From Advenella kashmirensis W13003 (GTDB lineage: Bacteria > Pseudomonadota > Gammaproteobacteria > Burkholderiales > Burkholderiaceae_B): DNA of 64,000 nucleotides. The stretch covers positions 186,001 to 250,000 of the forward strand of contig NZ_KI650983.1 in the NCBI RefSeq assembly GCF_000506985.1, given 5' to 3'. A program made the position numbers and the translations under genes. Below the pieces are notes generated by a model that did no database searches, had not been told where the DNA came from, and worked only from the letters and a program-made list of their open reading frames with translations. Shown here piece by piece: positions 52,062 to 61,029 of this stretch. Numbering within the stretch: the stretch's first letter is position 1; every line of letters begins with the position of its first letter.

Positions 52062-52952
52062 ATGTCCGAGGGACAAAATCTTTCAGCCGATCATTTCGGC
52101 GCCGAACGCGCTCGAGCAATTTACGATATGGAAAACAGCACAATATTTGCGTCACGCAAAGACCCACGATTTTCCTACTGTACCTATGCACCCGCTCGAA
52201 AACATGCTGAAGGACAACAACCCGCACTTGTGGTCGTCATGCATGGAACAGGTCGGGCCTTTACCGAATACCGTGACGCGTTCGCCGATTTCGCGCATTG
52301 GAACAATTGCATCATTCTGTGTCCCCTCTTTCCCGCGGGCATCCTGGGGGACGGGAACCGTGACGGCTTCAAGCAACTTGTCGAAGACAACATACGCTAC
52401 GACCATATCCTGCTCGATATGGTTGAAGAAGTGGGCAATAAATTCGATTGTGATTTTCGTCGGTTCGCGCTCTTTGGCTATTCCGGGGGCGGACAGTTTG
52501 CCAACCGGTTCTGCCTGCTTCACCCGCAACGGTTATGGGCAGTCTCCATAGGCGCGCCAGGCTCAGTCACACTGCTGGATACCAATAGTGACTGGTGGAT
52601 CGGCGTGAAAGGCATGCAGGAAAAATTCGGCATCAGCCCTGATTTTGAGACTTTGAAAAAACTGCCTGTACATATGATTGTTGGCAAAGCCGATCTCGAA
52701 ACTTGGGAAATCACCCACAGGGAAGGTGGTAAATTCTATATGCCCGGGGCCAATAAGGCCGGTGCCACACGCCCTGAGCGAATTGCTACCTTGCGCAAAA
52801 GTTTTCAGGATGCCGGCGTGAAAGTGCATTTGGATCTAGTGGATAATGTGGCACACAATGGCCTGGCATGCGTTCGACAGGTCCAGGATTTCTTTGCAGA
52901 CGTATTGTTCAAGCTTCGTTTTGATCACAATTGTGAAATGGTCGATCGCTGA
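52062..52952 (+). CDS. Alpha/beta hydrolase
   Basis: 296 residues from ATG 52062, with a GGAAGGA site. Alpha/beta fold with PALVVVMHGTGRAFTEY (oxyanion hole), nucleophile Ser in FALFGYSGGGQFANR, Asp near DLETWE and His in DNVAHNGLA. No signal peptide: cytoplasmic. It resembles PHB-depolymerase/esterase-like hydrolases. First gene of the dpp operon, so it probably cleaves an ester, amide or lactone in the imported compound or one of its products (inference). Confidence 0.82.
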   Translation: MSEGQNLSADHFGAERARAIYDMENSTIFASRKDPRFSYCTYAPARKHAEGQQPALVVVMHGTGRAFTEYRDAFADFAHWNNCIILCPLFPAGILGDGNRDGFKQLVEDNIRYDHILLDMVEEVGNKFDCDFRRFALFGYSGGGQFANRFCLLHPQRLWAVSIGAPGSVTLLDTNSDWWIGVKGMQEKFGISPDFETLKKLPVHMIVGKADLETWEITHREGGKFYMPGANKAGATRPERIATLRKSFQDAGVKVHLDLVDNVAHNGLACVRQVQDFFADVLFKLRFDHNCEMVDR

Positions 52953-52972
52953 TCTGCACACCAGGAACTGTC

Positions 52973-53917
52973 ATGTTCAAATTTGTGTTGTCCCGTATTG
53001 CCATGGCCGTACCCACGCTGATTATTGTGGCAATTGCCGTATTCGTGCTGATCCGACTGATTCCGGGTGATCCTGCACAGTTGCTGCTGGGCGATATGGC
53101 TGACCCCACCAGCCTGGCCGACTTGCGTATCAGGCTCGGTCTGGATCGCAGCGTCTGGGAGCAGTTCATTATCTGGTTCGGCCACGTGCTGCAGGGCGAC
53201 CTGGGAATCTCAATCAATCAGAATGTTCCCGTTCTTGGACTGGTTTGGGAGCGATTCACAGTCAGCGCTCAAATCGTAATGATCGCCGTGTTGATCGCAA
53301 CCCTCATCGCGGTACCGGCAGGCATTATTGCCGCCTGGAAACAGAACCAGCCGATAGACCTGCTCTTAATTGGCCTGTCGACGCTGCTGGTTTCGATCCC
53401 GACGTTTTGGCTCGGACTCATTCTTCTGCTTTTCTTCGGACTTCAACTGGGGTGGCTGCCTGTGGTCGGATATGTATCGATCGCGACCGACTGGAAGGCG
53501 GGATTGTTATATCTGATGATGCCGATCATGACATTGTTTATACATGAAATCGGCGTCATCATCCGCATGTCCCGCGCCAGTGCACTTGAAGTGCTCAGGC
53601 TCGACTATGTCACCCATGCACGGGCCAAGGGCCTTTCGGAAAGCGCCGTTCTGACGCATCACGTTTTCAGGAACGCGTTTGGCCCTACCTGGACGCTGAT
53701 TGGACTGGTCCTGGGCAATCTGCTTGGCGGGATTGCAGTCGTCGAAACCGTATTTACTATTCCCGGACTCGGACGTTTGCTGGTCGACTCGATCTTCGCA
53801 CGAGACTATCCCGTTATCCAGGGATGCCTTCTCTTTGTCGCCGTCATCTACGTTCTGGTCAACCTGTTTGTAGATCTCTGTTATCCGATTTTCGATCCAA
53901 GAGTCACCGCCGAATGA
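52973..53917 (+). CDS. Dipeptide/oligopeptide ABC transporter permease (DppB type)
   Basis: 314 residues, six transmembrane helices. ABC-permease signature EVLRLDYVTHARAKGLSESAVLTHHVFRNAFGPTWTLIGL. 20 bp after the hydrolase gene, with AGGA before ATG. Forms the membrane channel with the DppC-like protein, whose gene overlaps by four bases. Confidence 0.93.
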   Translation: MFKFVLSRIAMAVPTLIIVAIAVFVLIRLIPGDPAQLLLGDMADPTSLADLRIRLGLDRSVWEQFIIWFGHVLQGDLGISINQNVPVLGLVWERFTVSAQIVMIAVLIATLIAVPAGIIAAWKQNQPIDLLLIGLSTLLVSIPTFWLGLILLLFFGLQLGWLPVVGYVSIATDWKAGLLYLMMPIMTLFIHEIGVIIRMSRASALEVLRLDYVTHARAKGLSESAVLTHHVFRNAFGPTWTLIGLVLGNLLGGIAVVETVFTIPGLGRLLVDSIFARDYPVIQGCLLFVAVIYVLVNLFVDLCYPIFDPRVTAE

Positions 53918-54735
53918 AGACAAAAATTCCATTGAATGCGTTACTGGGCGGCCTTATCATCAGCACCCTGCTCATCGTAGCCATAATCGGGCTTTTCTGG
54001 ACACCGTTTGATCCTCTGAAAATCAATTTCGCCAGCAGACTGCATGCACCAGACGCTCAGTTCTGGCTTGGCACTGACGAATTCGGGCGAGACGAGCTGT
54101 CCAGATTGATCACCGCAGCAGGAACCAGCGTGTGGATCAGCCTGCTGACAGTTTCTTTTGCGCTGACGGGTGGCACCTGTCTCGGACTGCTTACAGGCTA
54201 TTTGCGAGGCTGGACGGATCGTATCATCATGGCGTTAAACAACGCCTTGCTCGCATTTCCGGGACTCTTGCTGGCACTGGGCCTGCTGGCGATATTCGGT
54301 GCGAACAAATACGGCATTATTCTCGCATTGGGGTTGGCTTATATCCCGTCGGTCACCCGGATTGTGCGGGGCACCGTGCTTTCCCTCAGGGAACGCGAGT
54401 TCATCGAGTCGTCACGGGTCTTGGGAAATTCGGAATGCTACACCATGCTGCGTCATGTCCTGCCCAATTGCCTGGCACCCATCACCATCATGGCAACTGC
54501 AATGTTCGGCTGGGTCATTCTTGCCGAAAGCGCACTGTCATTTCTTGGACTGGGCGTGCCCCCACCTGCGCCGACATGGGGCAATATGCTCGCCTCGGCT
54601 CGCCCTTATATTGATTCAGCGACGTGGCTGACTCTGTTTCCCGGCCTGTGCATTGCCCTGACTTTACTCGGTATCAACCTGTTGGGCGATGCCATAAGGG
54701 ATCGTCTGGATCCACGCATGCGAGGTGTACGATGA
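53914..54735 (+). CDS. Dipeptide/oligopeptide ABC transporter permease (DppC type)
   Basis: 273 residues from ATG 53914, which overlaps the DppB-like stop (ATGA). Transmembrane N-terminus (LLGGLIISTLLIVAIIGLFW), periplasmic HAPDAQFWLGTDEFGRDELSRLI, and cytoplasmic loop EFIESSRVLGNSECYTMLRHVLPNCLAP coupling to the ATPase. Confidence 0.93.
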   Translation: MKTKIPLNALLGGLIISTLLIVAIIGLFWTPFDPLKINFASRLHAPDAQFWLGTDEFGRDELSRLITAAGTSVWISLLTVSFALTGGTCLGLLTGYLRGWTDRIIMALNNALLAFPGLLLALGLLAIFGANKYGIILALGLAYIPSVTRIVRGTVLSLREREFIESSRVLGNSECYTMLRHVLPNCLAPITIMATAMFGWVILAESALSFLGLGVPPPAPTWGNMLASARPYIDSATWLTLFPGLCIALTLLGINLLGDAIRDRLDPRMRGVR

Positions 54736-56375
54736 CAGCTCAATTGGTTTCCGTATCGAACCTGTCCCTGAGCGTAGGCCACGGTGGCAGATCAATCGTT
54801 AACAATATTTCATTTGATATTGCCCCAGGGGAAATGGTCGGCATTGTCGGTGAGTCCGGTAGCGGCAAGACCCAGGCAGCCCGTGCCATTCTGGGATTGA
54901 CGCCGCCGCCTCTGGTGCGTGCGGCAGGCACAATCTACTTTGAAGGCCAGGATCTGACCACACTACCCGCGGCACGGCTGCGAACCCTGCGCGGCGCACG
55001 AATCGGCATGGTATTCCAGGAACCGATGACCTCCCTGAACCCGTCCATGACGGTGGGGAAGCAGCTCAATGAAGGGCTCGCACTGCACCGGCGCAAGCTT
55101 GGCAGTGCGGAACGTCGCAGCCGGATACTCACTATGCTGGAACGTGTAGGCATTCAAAATCCTGATGCTGCCATGCGGGCATGGCCTCACGAATTCTCAG
55201 GCGGGATGCGCCAGCGCATCATGCTGGCCTCAGTGATGCTGCTCGAACCGGCGCTTCTGATTGCCGACGAACCGACCACCGCGCTGGACGCCGTCATACA
55301 ACGGGATGTGCTCGAATTGATGACATCCATGACACGCGAACATAACACGGCAGTTCTGATGATCAGCCACGACCTGCCAATGGTTGCACGATACACGGAA
55401 CGAATCATCGTCATGCAGCACGGCAATGTGGTTGAGACGGGCTCCACAGAAACCCTGCTGGCAAGACCCGAACATCCGTACACGCAAAAACTGCTGGCAG
55501 CCATTCCTCATCGCACACCCGCACGCACACAGTCTGCCGCCAGCCCGCTGGTTCAGGTCAACGATCTGATCATTGATTATCCAGGTAAAGGCAGCCTCTT
55601 TTCTCGTGGCCAGGCAAAGCGTGCGCTCAAGGGCATCAGCCTTGCAATCCATCCTGGTGAAGTCGTCGCGGTAGTAGGCGGTTCCGGTTCTGGGAAAACA
55701 ACGCTTGGTCGGGCAATTGCAGGCCTGCTGCGTCCCACCTCGGGCCAGATTCAGTTTGATGGAAAGCCCATAGACAAATCCGATGCTGCCTGGAACCATT
55801 ACCGCCTGAACTGCCAAATGGTCTTCCAGGATCCATACTCTTCCCTAAATCCTCGCATGACTGTCGGGCAACTGGTCGGAGAGGGGCTGAGGCATGTTCC
55901 TGAGATGAGTACGCAGGAGACACGGGAACGTGTAAGCACCGTTCTGGATGAAGTCGGCCTCGACAGACTCTTTGCCGAGCGTTATCCTCACGAACTGTCT
56001 GGCGGCCAGCGACAAAGAGTGGCGATTGCCAGAGCGGTTGTTCGGCGCCCCTCTTTCATTATTGCCGACGAACCCGTCTCTGCTCTTGATGTTACCGTAC
56101 GGGCCCAGGTACTCGCTTTATTCGCGCAATTGCAGAGCAAGTATGGTTTTTCATGTCTCTTCATCAGTCATGATCTGGGCGTAGTCGAACAGGTGGCCGA
56201 TCGCGTAATCGTCATGCACCAGGGTGATATTCTTGAACAGGGAACACGAGACGCTATTTTTGACACTCCGGCACACGAATACACCCGAAAGCTATTATCG
56301 GCCATTCCTGCTCTGGAAGTGACAGAACAAGGCGGCGTTAAACTAAAATGGCGTTTTGCACGGCAGACTATGTAA
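54732..56375 (+). CDS. Fused DppD-DppF-type ABC ATPase
   Basis: 547 residues from ATG 54732, overlapping the DppC-like stop. Two ATP-binding cassettes in one chain: N-half with Walker A GESGSGKTQ (about 41-49), signature FSGGMRQRIMLA and Walker B LLIADEPTTALD; C-half with Walker A GGSGSGKTT, signature ELSGGQRQRVAIARAV and Walker B FIIADEPVSALDV. DppD and DppF are often separate; fusion is known in this transporter group. Powers import through the two permeases. Confidence 0.94.
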   Translation: MTAQLVSVSNLSLSVGHGGRSIVNNISFDIAPGEMVGIVGESGSGKTQAARAILGLTPPPLVRAAGTIYFEGQDLTTLPAARLRTLRGARIGMVFQEPMTSLNPSMTVGKQLNEGLALHRRKLGSAERRSRILTMLERVGIQNPDAAMRAWPHEFSGGMRQRIMLASVMLLEPALLIADEPTTALDAVIQRDVLELMTSMTREHNTAVLMISHDLPMVARYTERIIVMQHGNVVETGSTETLLARPEHPYTQKLLAAIPHRTPARTQSAASPLVQVNDLIIDYPGKGSLFSRGQAKRALKGISLAIHPGEVVAVVGGSGSGKTTLGRAIAGLLRPTSGQIQFDGKPIDKSDAAWNHYRLNCQMVFQDPYSSLNPRMTVGQLVGEGLRHVPEMSTQETRERVSTVLDEVGLDRLFAERYPHELSGGQRQRVAIARAVVRRPSFIIADEPVSALDVTVRAQVLALFAQLQSKYGFSCLFISHDLGVVEQVADRVIVMHQGDILEQGTRDAIFDTPAHEYTRKLLSAIPALEVTEQGGVKLKWRFARQTM

Positions 56376-56442
56376 ATACAGGTCTTGGCAAATCGCCAGC
56401 GAGACCAATAAAATGCCGCATCAGATCTTTATGGAGTCTTTC

Positions 56443-57066
56443 ATGTCGCAACGCCCTTCGTCTTCCACCCGCCTTGCAGATGATCTTGCATCCGACATTC
56501 ATAGCGGCAAGCTTGGACCAGGAAGCTGGCTCAAGCAAGTCGACATTCAGGAACGGTACGGGGCGACGCGACTGGATGTACGCAAGGCACTCGACCAATT
56601 GGTCATCAAGCGGCTGATAGAACACATTCCCAATCGGGGATACCACGTTCATGTGCCCGACCCTGTCAGGCTGGACGAAATTCGGGACGTACGGATATTA
56701 CTGGAGTGTGGTGCACTTGAAGATGTTATCAAACATATCACTGCCAAACAGCTCAAGCATATCGAAGACCTCGCCCGAAAATTTGACATGCTTACGTCAA
56801 CCGGTACGTTGCTTGAACAATATGCCGCCAACCAGGCATTTCATCAGGCCGTATATGCGCTGTGCAAAAATCGAGAACTGGTGCGTCTGATCCACGACAT
56901 CAAGGCTGGCACACCGGCTGCGCCCACGACGCAATGGGTGAATCACGCCCGTGTCCAGCAATCGGCAAAAGAGCACTTCGATCTGGTCGCGGCATTGCGC
57001 GAACGTGACCTGAAGCAGGCTCAAGCAGTCGTAAGACAGCACATTCAGCAATCAGAAGGAACCTGA
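56443..57066 (+). CDS. GntR/FCD-type regulator of the peptide-uptake operon
   Basis: 207 residues from ATG 56443, with GGAG seven bases before. Winged HTH (about 5-70; DDLASDIHSGKLGPGSWLKQVDIQERYGATRLDVRKALDQL) and a C-terminal FCD-type helical ligand domain (LDEIRDVRILLECGAL, NQAFHQAVYALCKN, EHFDLVAALRERDLKQAQAVV). Last gene of the operon; most likely represses it and the two other promoters that share the operator until a substrate or product binds. Confidence 0.9.
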   Translation: MSQRPSSSTRLADDLASDIHSGKLGPGSWLKQVDIQERYGATRLDVRKALDQLVIKRLIEHIPNRGYHVHVPDPVRLDEIRDVRILLECGALEDVIKHITAKQLKHIEDLARKFDMLTSTGTLLEQYAANQAFHQAVYALCKNRELVRLIHDIKAGTPAAPTTQWVNHARVQQSAKEHFDLVAALRERDLKQAQAVVRQHIQQSEGT

Positions 57067-57137
57067 CCACCCTGACGGCCTTTCCGTAAGGGTAACTACG
57101 GGGTGACGGACTCAACAGACTGCGGCAAAATCTAGCA

Positions 57138-57171
57138 AATATTGGCGCCAATATTATTGTTAAAATAATTA
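57138..57171 (+). promoter_or_regulatory. Operator and promoter of the binding-protein gene
   Basis: Perfect 18-bp copy AATATTGGCGCCAATATT at 57138-57155; within it TTGGCG (57143) serves as -35 with TAATTA (57166) 17 nt on as -10. Confidence 0.68.
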
Positions 57172-57190
57172 ACTATTCAAGGAATATCCC

Positions 57191-58735
57191 GTGAACATAT
57201 CCCCGTCCCTGCGCTTGACTCCTGTGGTGGCCGCACTACTTCTCGCACTACCTGCAACCGCCCTGGCAAAACCCATTGTCGTCGCACAACCGGCGGATAT
57301 CCGCTCGACCAATCCGGGAGTCAACCGCGATAACACAACAGATGGTGTCATTTTGAATGTCGTGGAAGGATTGGTGGGCTACAAGGCCAACGGTAGCGTA
57401 GGTCCTCTTCTGGCAAAAAAAATCGACATTTCACAGGACGGCCTGACTTACACATTCACATTGCGGGATAACGTCAAATTTCATAACGGGAAACCCATGA
57501 CATCTGCCGACGTGCTATGGAGCTGGAACCGTTACATGGACCCCAAAACCGGCTGGCGCTGTCTTGGTGAATTCGATGGCCGCAATGGCCTGAAAGTGAC
57601 CGAAGTCAGCGCGCCGGACGCGAAAACATTTGTGATGAAAACGGACAAGGCTTCGGCTGTATTCCTGGATACCCTGGCCCGTACCGACTGTGCCGGCGCC
57701 GCAGTCATACACCGCGATTCTGTCAAAGCGGACGGATCTTGGGACAAACCGATAGGCACGGGGCCTTACATGTTTGACTCGTGGAAAAGAAGCCAGTATG
57801 TCACGCTCAAAAAATTCGCCGGCTATGTCTCCCCTCCGGGCGAGAAAGCCGATGGCTATCTGGGTAAAAAAGTGCCTGTCAATGACGAAGTGAAATTTCT
57901 TGTTGTACCCGATCCATCCACAGCCAGGGCAGGCCTGCAATCGGGCGCCATCGATGCCTCCCAGATCACTTTCTCAGACTACCAGGAACTCAAGAACAAT
58001 ACCGATGTCGCCATCATTCTGCCTCAGGAAGCAAGCAAACACTCCCTGTTGATGCAAACACGTGATCCGGTATTGAAAAACAAAAAATTGCGCCAGGCCA
58101 TTGCTGCTTCGCTGGATATCCCACAAATTGTCATGGCCGCGAGCGAAAACCTTGTCAAGGATGCAAACAATTCTGCTATCCCTGCGACATCGGCATTCTA
58201 CGATGAAGTCCAGAAAAAAGGATATCATTACGATCCCGAGAAAGCCCGCAAATTACTGGCAGAATCGGGCTACAAAGGCGAGAAAATTGTAATCTACGCC
58301 AACAAGCGAGCCCATGTGCCAAGCTACCAGGTTGCAGTGATGGCCCAGGCCATGATGCAGGCGGCGGGCATCAACGCTCAAATCGAAGTACTGGAGTGGG
58401 CCACTCAGCTGGATCGATATAATCGCGGTAACTATCAGATGAGCTCATTCACCTATTCTGCACGCATGGATCCGTCTTTGAGCTACGAACAGTTTTCTGG
58501 CGATAAAGATAAACAATCGCGCAAGGTTTGGGATAATCCGGAAGCAGAAAAACTGATCAGCGCCAGCTTTGACGAATTCGACGATAAAAAACGCCAGCAG
58601 ATTTTTGATCAGCTTCATGAAAAAATGCTTGATGACACCCCACTCATTATTCTATTTAACGGCGCTACCGCCTGGGGATATCGCAAGAATCTGAAAGGCT
58701 TCAGCGTATGGGAAGGCAAGCCGCTTATGTGGTAA
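57191..58735 (+). CDS. Family-5 extracellular solute-binding protein (peptide type)
   Basis: 514 residues from GTG 57191, supported by AAGGA. Signal peptide of 26 residues ending in ATALA. SBP_bac_5 fold: LRDNVKFHNGKPMTSADVLWSWNRYMDP is the hallmark, and DNNSAIPATSAF-like and LLAESGYKGEKIVIYAN segments follow. Captures the substrate in the periplasm for the dpp-type importer. It has its own operator-bearing promoter downstream of the gntR gene, perhaps for extra copies of this protein. Confidence 0.94.
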   Translation: MNISPSLRLTPVVAALLLALPATALAKPIVVAQPADIRSTNPGVNRDNTTDGVILNVVEGLVGYKANGSVGPLLAKKIDISQDGLTYTFTLRDNVKFHNGKPMTSADVLWSWNRYMDPKTGWRCLGEFDGRNGLKVTEVSAPDAKTFVMKTDKASAVFLDTLARTDCAGAAVIHRDSVKADGSWDKPIGTGPYMFDSWKRSQYVTLKKFAGYVSPPGEKADGYLGKKVPVNDEVKFLVVPDPSTARAGLQSGAIDASQITFSDYQELKNNTDVAIILPQEASKHSLLMQTRDPVLKNKKLRQAIAASLDIPQIVMAASENLVKDANNSAIPATSAFYDEVQKKGYHYDPEKARKLLAESGYKGEKIVIYANKRAHVPSYQVAVMAQAMMQAAGINAQIEVLEWATQLDRYNRGNYQMSSFTYSARMDPSLSYEQFSGDKDKQSRKVWDNPEAEKLISASFDEFDDKKRQQIFDQLHEKMLDDTPLIILFNGATAWGYRKNLKGFSVWEGKPLMW

Positions 58736-58741
58736 AGGCAT

Positions 58742-58758
58742 GGGCAGGTACCCTGCCC
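58742..58758. terminator. Hairpin between convergent genes
   Basis: GGGCAGG-TAC-CCTGCCC, a perfect 7-bp stem without a long T-run, in the 57-bp gap between two convergent genes. Confidence 0.45.
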
Positions 58759-58792
58759 GACTCATTTCCCCCAAGGTTCTTTTCACTTGCAA

Positions 58793-59932
58793 TTATTGCC
58801 CCGCCTCCAGAACCACAGGTTCCTCTGTGAGGCTATAGCGTGTAAATACGCTGTTTAAGGCCGGCAACGGGGCTGCATCCATCACCCCAAGCGCCGGCTC
58901 CATCGCGATCATGGCGACCGTTGCCGACAAATTGTCATGGCTGCCCGGTCTCGGCGGACGGCACACTGAATACGGGGTACCAAAATCGTCGAACAGTGCA
59001 CGTTTTAAATCATTCAGATTCAGTTTTTCCTGTTCATTCAGCAGCCGGCGCACGCGCCAATCACGATAGGAACTCTCCGGAGTACTGGCGCGCCCCGTGT
59101 CCAGCAATTTGCAGAGTGCCACCGGATTGACCCAGTGATTGGCATGCACGATCAAATGATCCTCTCCTGGATAAATAGGAAACGATTCATTGGTTGTACA
59201 TTCAAAATCAATACCGAATCCCTGTGCCATGCCAAGCATGATATTGTTTGAACAAGATTTGGGCGTTGTCGCCACTGCTTTGAGTGCGAGCGCGAAGTGT
59301 TGCTGCTCAAGTACCTTGCGCCGAATCAGCGATAAGGGCGTACCCATTTGCCCAAAATCCCGATCAGACTCCAGATAATTGGCTGTAATGGAAACACCGG
59401 CGCTATTGAGGCCACTGCGTGCAAGCCCACCCGCTTCCACAAAAGTCAGAATATCAGGCCCCTCATCGCTGCGAATACGCAGCACGATAGCGGTATCCAC
59501 GCACTCGGCACGCCAATCCCAATTCTGGGCATGCAACAGATTGCCACTTTTTGACCGCTCCGGCAGGATCAGCGCGCCGGTGCATCCATCATCGGGCTCC
59601 AGCTCTACTGCCCGGTTCTTTTCAGCGCGGGCTCGTGCCAATACTTCGGTGCGGGCATTGATCATGACAACATCTTCGAACGGTACGTCCGCCCCTTCAG
59701 CGATCCCGCGCATTTCATCCAGATAGTGCGCCGCAAATTCCTCAATGGCCGGCACAAAGCTGTTGATCAACGCCAGCCTCTGGCTTTCGCTGAATCCCAG
59801 GTCAACCAAGGTCTGACCATACAGTTTCATACTGAGCCGCACGCGCTCCCTGGCCTGCTGCCCGTACTGAACACCGCGCTCGAATGGTCGACCAGCGACC
59901 GAAATAAAAGGAAACTGCTCAATGGTAGGCAT
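58793..59932 (-). CDS. C45-family acyltransferase/amidohydrolase (isopenicillin-N-acyltransferase-like)
   Basis: 379 residues from ATG 59932 (MPTIEQFPFISVAGRPFERGVQYG). Ntn hydrolase of the acyl-CoA:6-aminopenicillanate acyltransferase fold. Hallmarks: INARTEVL (about 91-98), the autoprocessing site DDGCTG with predicted nucleophile Cys117 released after Gly116, and HAQNWDW (about 134-140). Other members hydrolyse or transfer acyl groups on N-acyl amino acids, carcinine or beta-alanyl amines. No signal peptide, so the reaction is cytoplasmic. Its promoter carries two copies of the same operator as the transporter, which ties it to the imported substrate. Confidence 0.9.
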   Translation of the reverse strand: MPTIEQFPFISVAGRPFERGVQYGQQARERVRLSMKLYGQTLVDLGFSESQRLALINSFVPAIEEFAAHYLDEMRGIAEGADVPFEDVVMINARTEVLARARAEKNRAVELEPDDGCTGALILPERSKSGNLLHAQNWDWRAECVDTAIVLRIRSDEGPDILTFVEAGGLARSGLNSAGVSITANYLESDRDFGQMGTPLSLIRRKVLEQQHFALALKAVATTPKSCSNNIMLGMAQGFGIDFECTTNESFPIYPGEDHLIVHANHWVNPVALCKLLDTGRASTPESSYRDWRVRRLLNEQEKLNLNDLKRALFDDFGTPYSVCRPPRPGSHDNLSATVAMIAMEPALGVMDAAPLPALNSVFTRYSLTEEPVVLEAGQ

Positions 59933-60006
59933 CGTATCTATCCGTGAGAAAAGTGCTGCGTGGCGGCACCCATTCACAGACGCAAAGCAGCAATATATCA
60001 ATTTAG

Positions 60007-60048
60007 AATATGGGCGCTATTATTGTAGAATATTTTGGCGCCAATTTA
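60007..60048 (-). promoter_or_regulatory. Tandem GntR/FCD operators and promoter of the C45 gene
   Basis: On the minus strand TTGGCG (60044-60039), 16 nt, TAATAG (60022-60017). One operator variant with core TTGGCGCCAA lies at 60031-60048 over the -35. A second, matching the 18-bp consensus at 15 positions, lies at 60007-60024 over the -10. Centres are 24 bp apart. Confidence 0.62.
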
Positions 60049-60100
60049 AGCATGGGTTTACCCTAGCCCGCCCCGGCGCTGGCATTATTTCAGCGTGGCA

Positions 60101-60562
60101 TCAGGTTACTTTTTCACTGAGTACTTTCTTCATTCGATTGAAATCGCGACGGTACTTCCTGGCCAGTTGTGTCTTTTGTGTATCTGTCAAAATCTTGCCC
60201 GAGGCCTGGAAGAATTTCTTTTCTTCCTCGCGAAGATGATGATGCACTTTTTTGGACAACGCCTTGGCCTGCGCCAGCCAGCCCGGAGAATTGGACGGTT
60301 CCGATTGCAGGTCTTCCAGCATTTCCTCGATTTCGTGATGTTCTGCCAGCGCGTGTCGTGACGGAGAAAGGCCGTTGTCGTCCATCAGAATGGGCGCATA
60401 CAGAAAGCGCTCTTCGGCCGCCGCATGGGCTTCCAGTTCTACGAACAGGTCCTTGAAAATATCGTCCCTGCTGCCCGTACCCGGTTTGGTACGAAGCAGC
60501 CTCTTACAGAGGCTGCGCTGCACGTCATGGCTCTCCCGCAAAGCATCATAAATCGTTTCCAT
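60101..60562 (-). CDS. Hemerythrin HHE domain protein
   Basis: 153 residues. Four helices with iron-binding pattern SHDVQRSL, LEAHAAAEERFLYAPIL, LAEHHEIEEMLEDL and KVHHHLREEEKKFF: the His/Glu spacing of a non-heme diiron bundle. Likely binds O2, NO or iron. A strong positive tail follows. Regulation not seen. Confidence 0.9.
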   Translation of the reverse strand: METIYDALRESHDVQRSLCKRLLRTKPGTGSRDDIFKDLFVELEAHAAAEERFLYAPILMDDNGLSPSRHALAEHHEIEEMLEDLQSEPSNSPGWLAQAKALSKKVHHHLREEEKKFFQASGKILTDTQKTQLARKYRRDFNRMKKVLSEKVT

Positions 60563-60796
60563 TCAATTTTCCTTTTATGTTTTGGGCTTGTCCGCCACAT
60601 TAGCATTAGCTGTTGCCCAAAGTGGCTTCCAGGGAACTGAGTAAGGGGTTTTAGTAACCGGCTATGGGCCGGGTACTGCTGTCACTATAGACGAAATAGC
60701 GACAGCGCTGCGTTGCAACGAGACAACCCGATAAGACGTTCAAATCGATTATGTTGTACTTTTTGGACATTTTTTATATTTTTCTATGCGAAGCGC

Positions 60797-60825
60797 TTGC
60801 ATTACGGAGCCATTTAGAGCATAAT
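60797..60825 (+). promoter_or_regulatory. Probable tRNA-Arg promoter
   Basis: TTGCAT, 17-nt spacer, CATAAT, about 20 bp before the mature tRNA 5' end. Confidence 0.6.
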
Positions 60826-60846
60826 TCTTTTCTTGCAGTTAGCAGC

Positions 60847-60924
60847 GCGCCCGTAGCTCAGTTGGATTAGAGTACTTGGCTACGAACCAAGGGGTCGTGG
60901 GTTCAAATCCTGCCGGGCGCGCCA
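60847..60924 (+). tRNA. tRNA-Arg (anticodon ACG)
   Basis: Acceptor stem GCGCCCG/CGGGCGC, anticodon stem-loop TTGGCTACGAACCAA (ACG), T arm GTGGGTTCAAATCCTGC, and encoded CCA. Its 3' end is the probable attachment site of the integrated element. Confidence 0.95.
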
Positions 60925-60932
60925 TTTTACTT

Positions 60933-60958
60933 AAGGTCTCCAAGCGGAGGCCTTTTGT
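60933..60958 (+). terminator. Terminator after tRNA-Arg
   Basis: Stem AAGGTCTCC/GGAGGCCTT with one wobble and loop AAGC, then T-rich sequence. Confidence 0.7.
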
Positions 60959-61029
60959 TTTTGCACTATTGAATCGGGTTTGCACTATTGAAATGTGAAA
61001 AAATACTCGACTATAGCCCTTATCAAACT

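Noticed and set aside
51998-60048. Reading the C45 and hydrolase block as an antibiotic biosynthesis cluster
   Set aside because: There are no synthetase or tailoring genes; importer and regulator instead point to uptake and breakdown.
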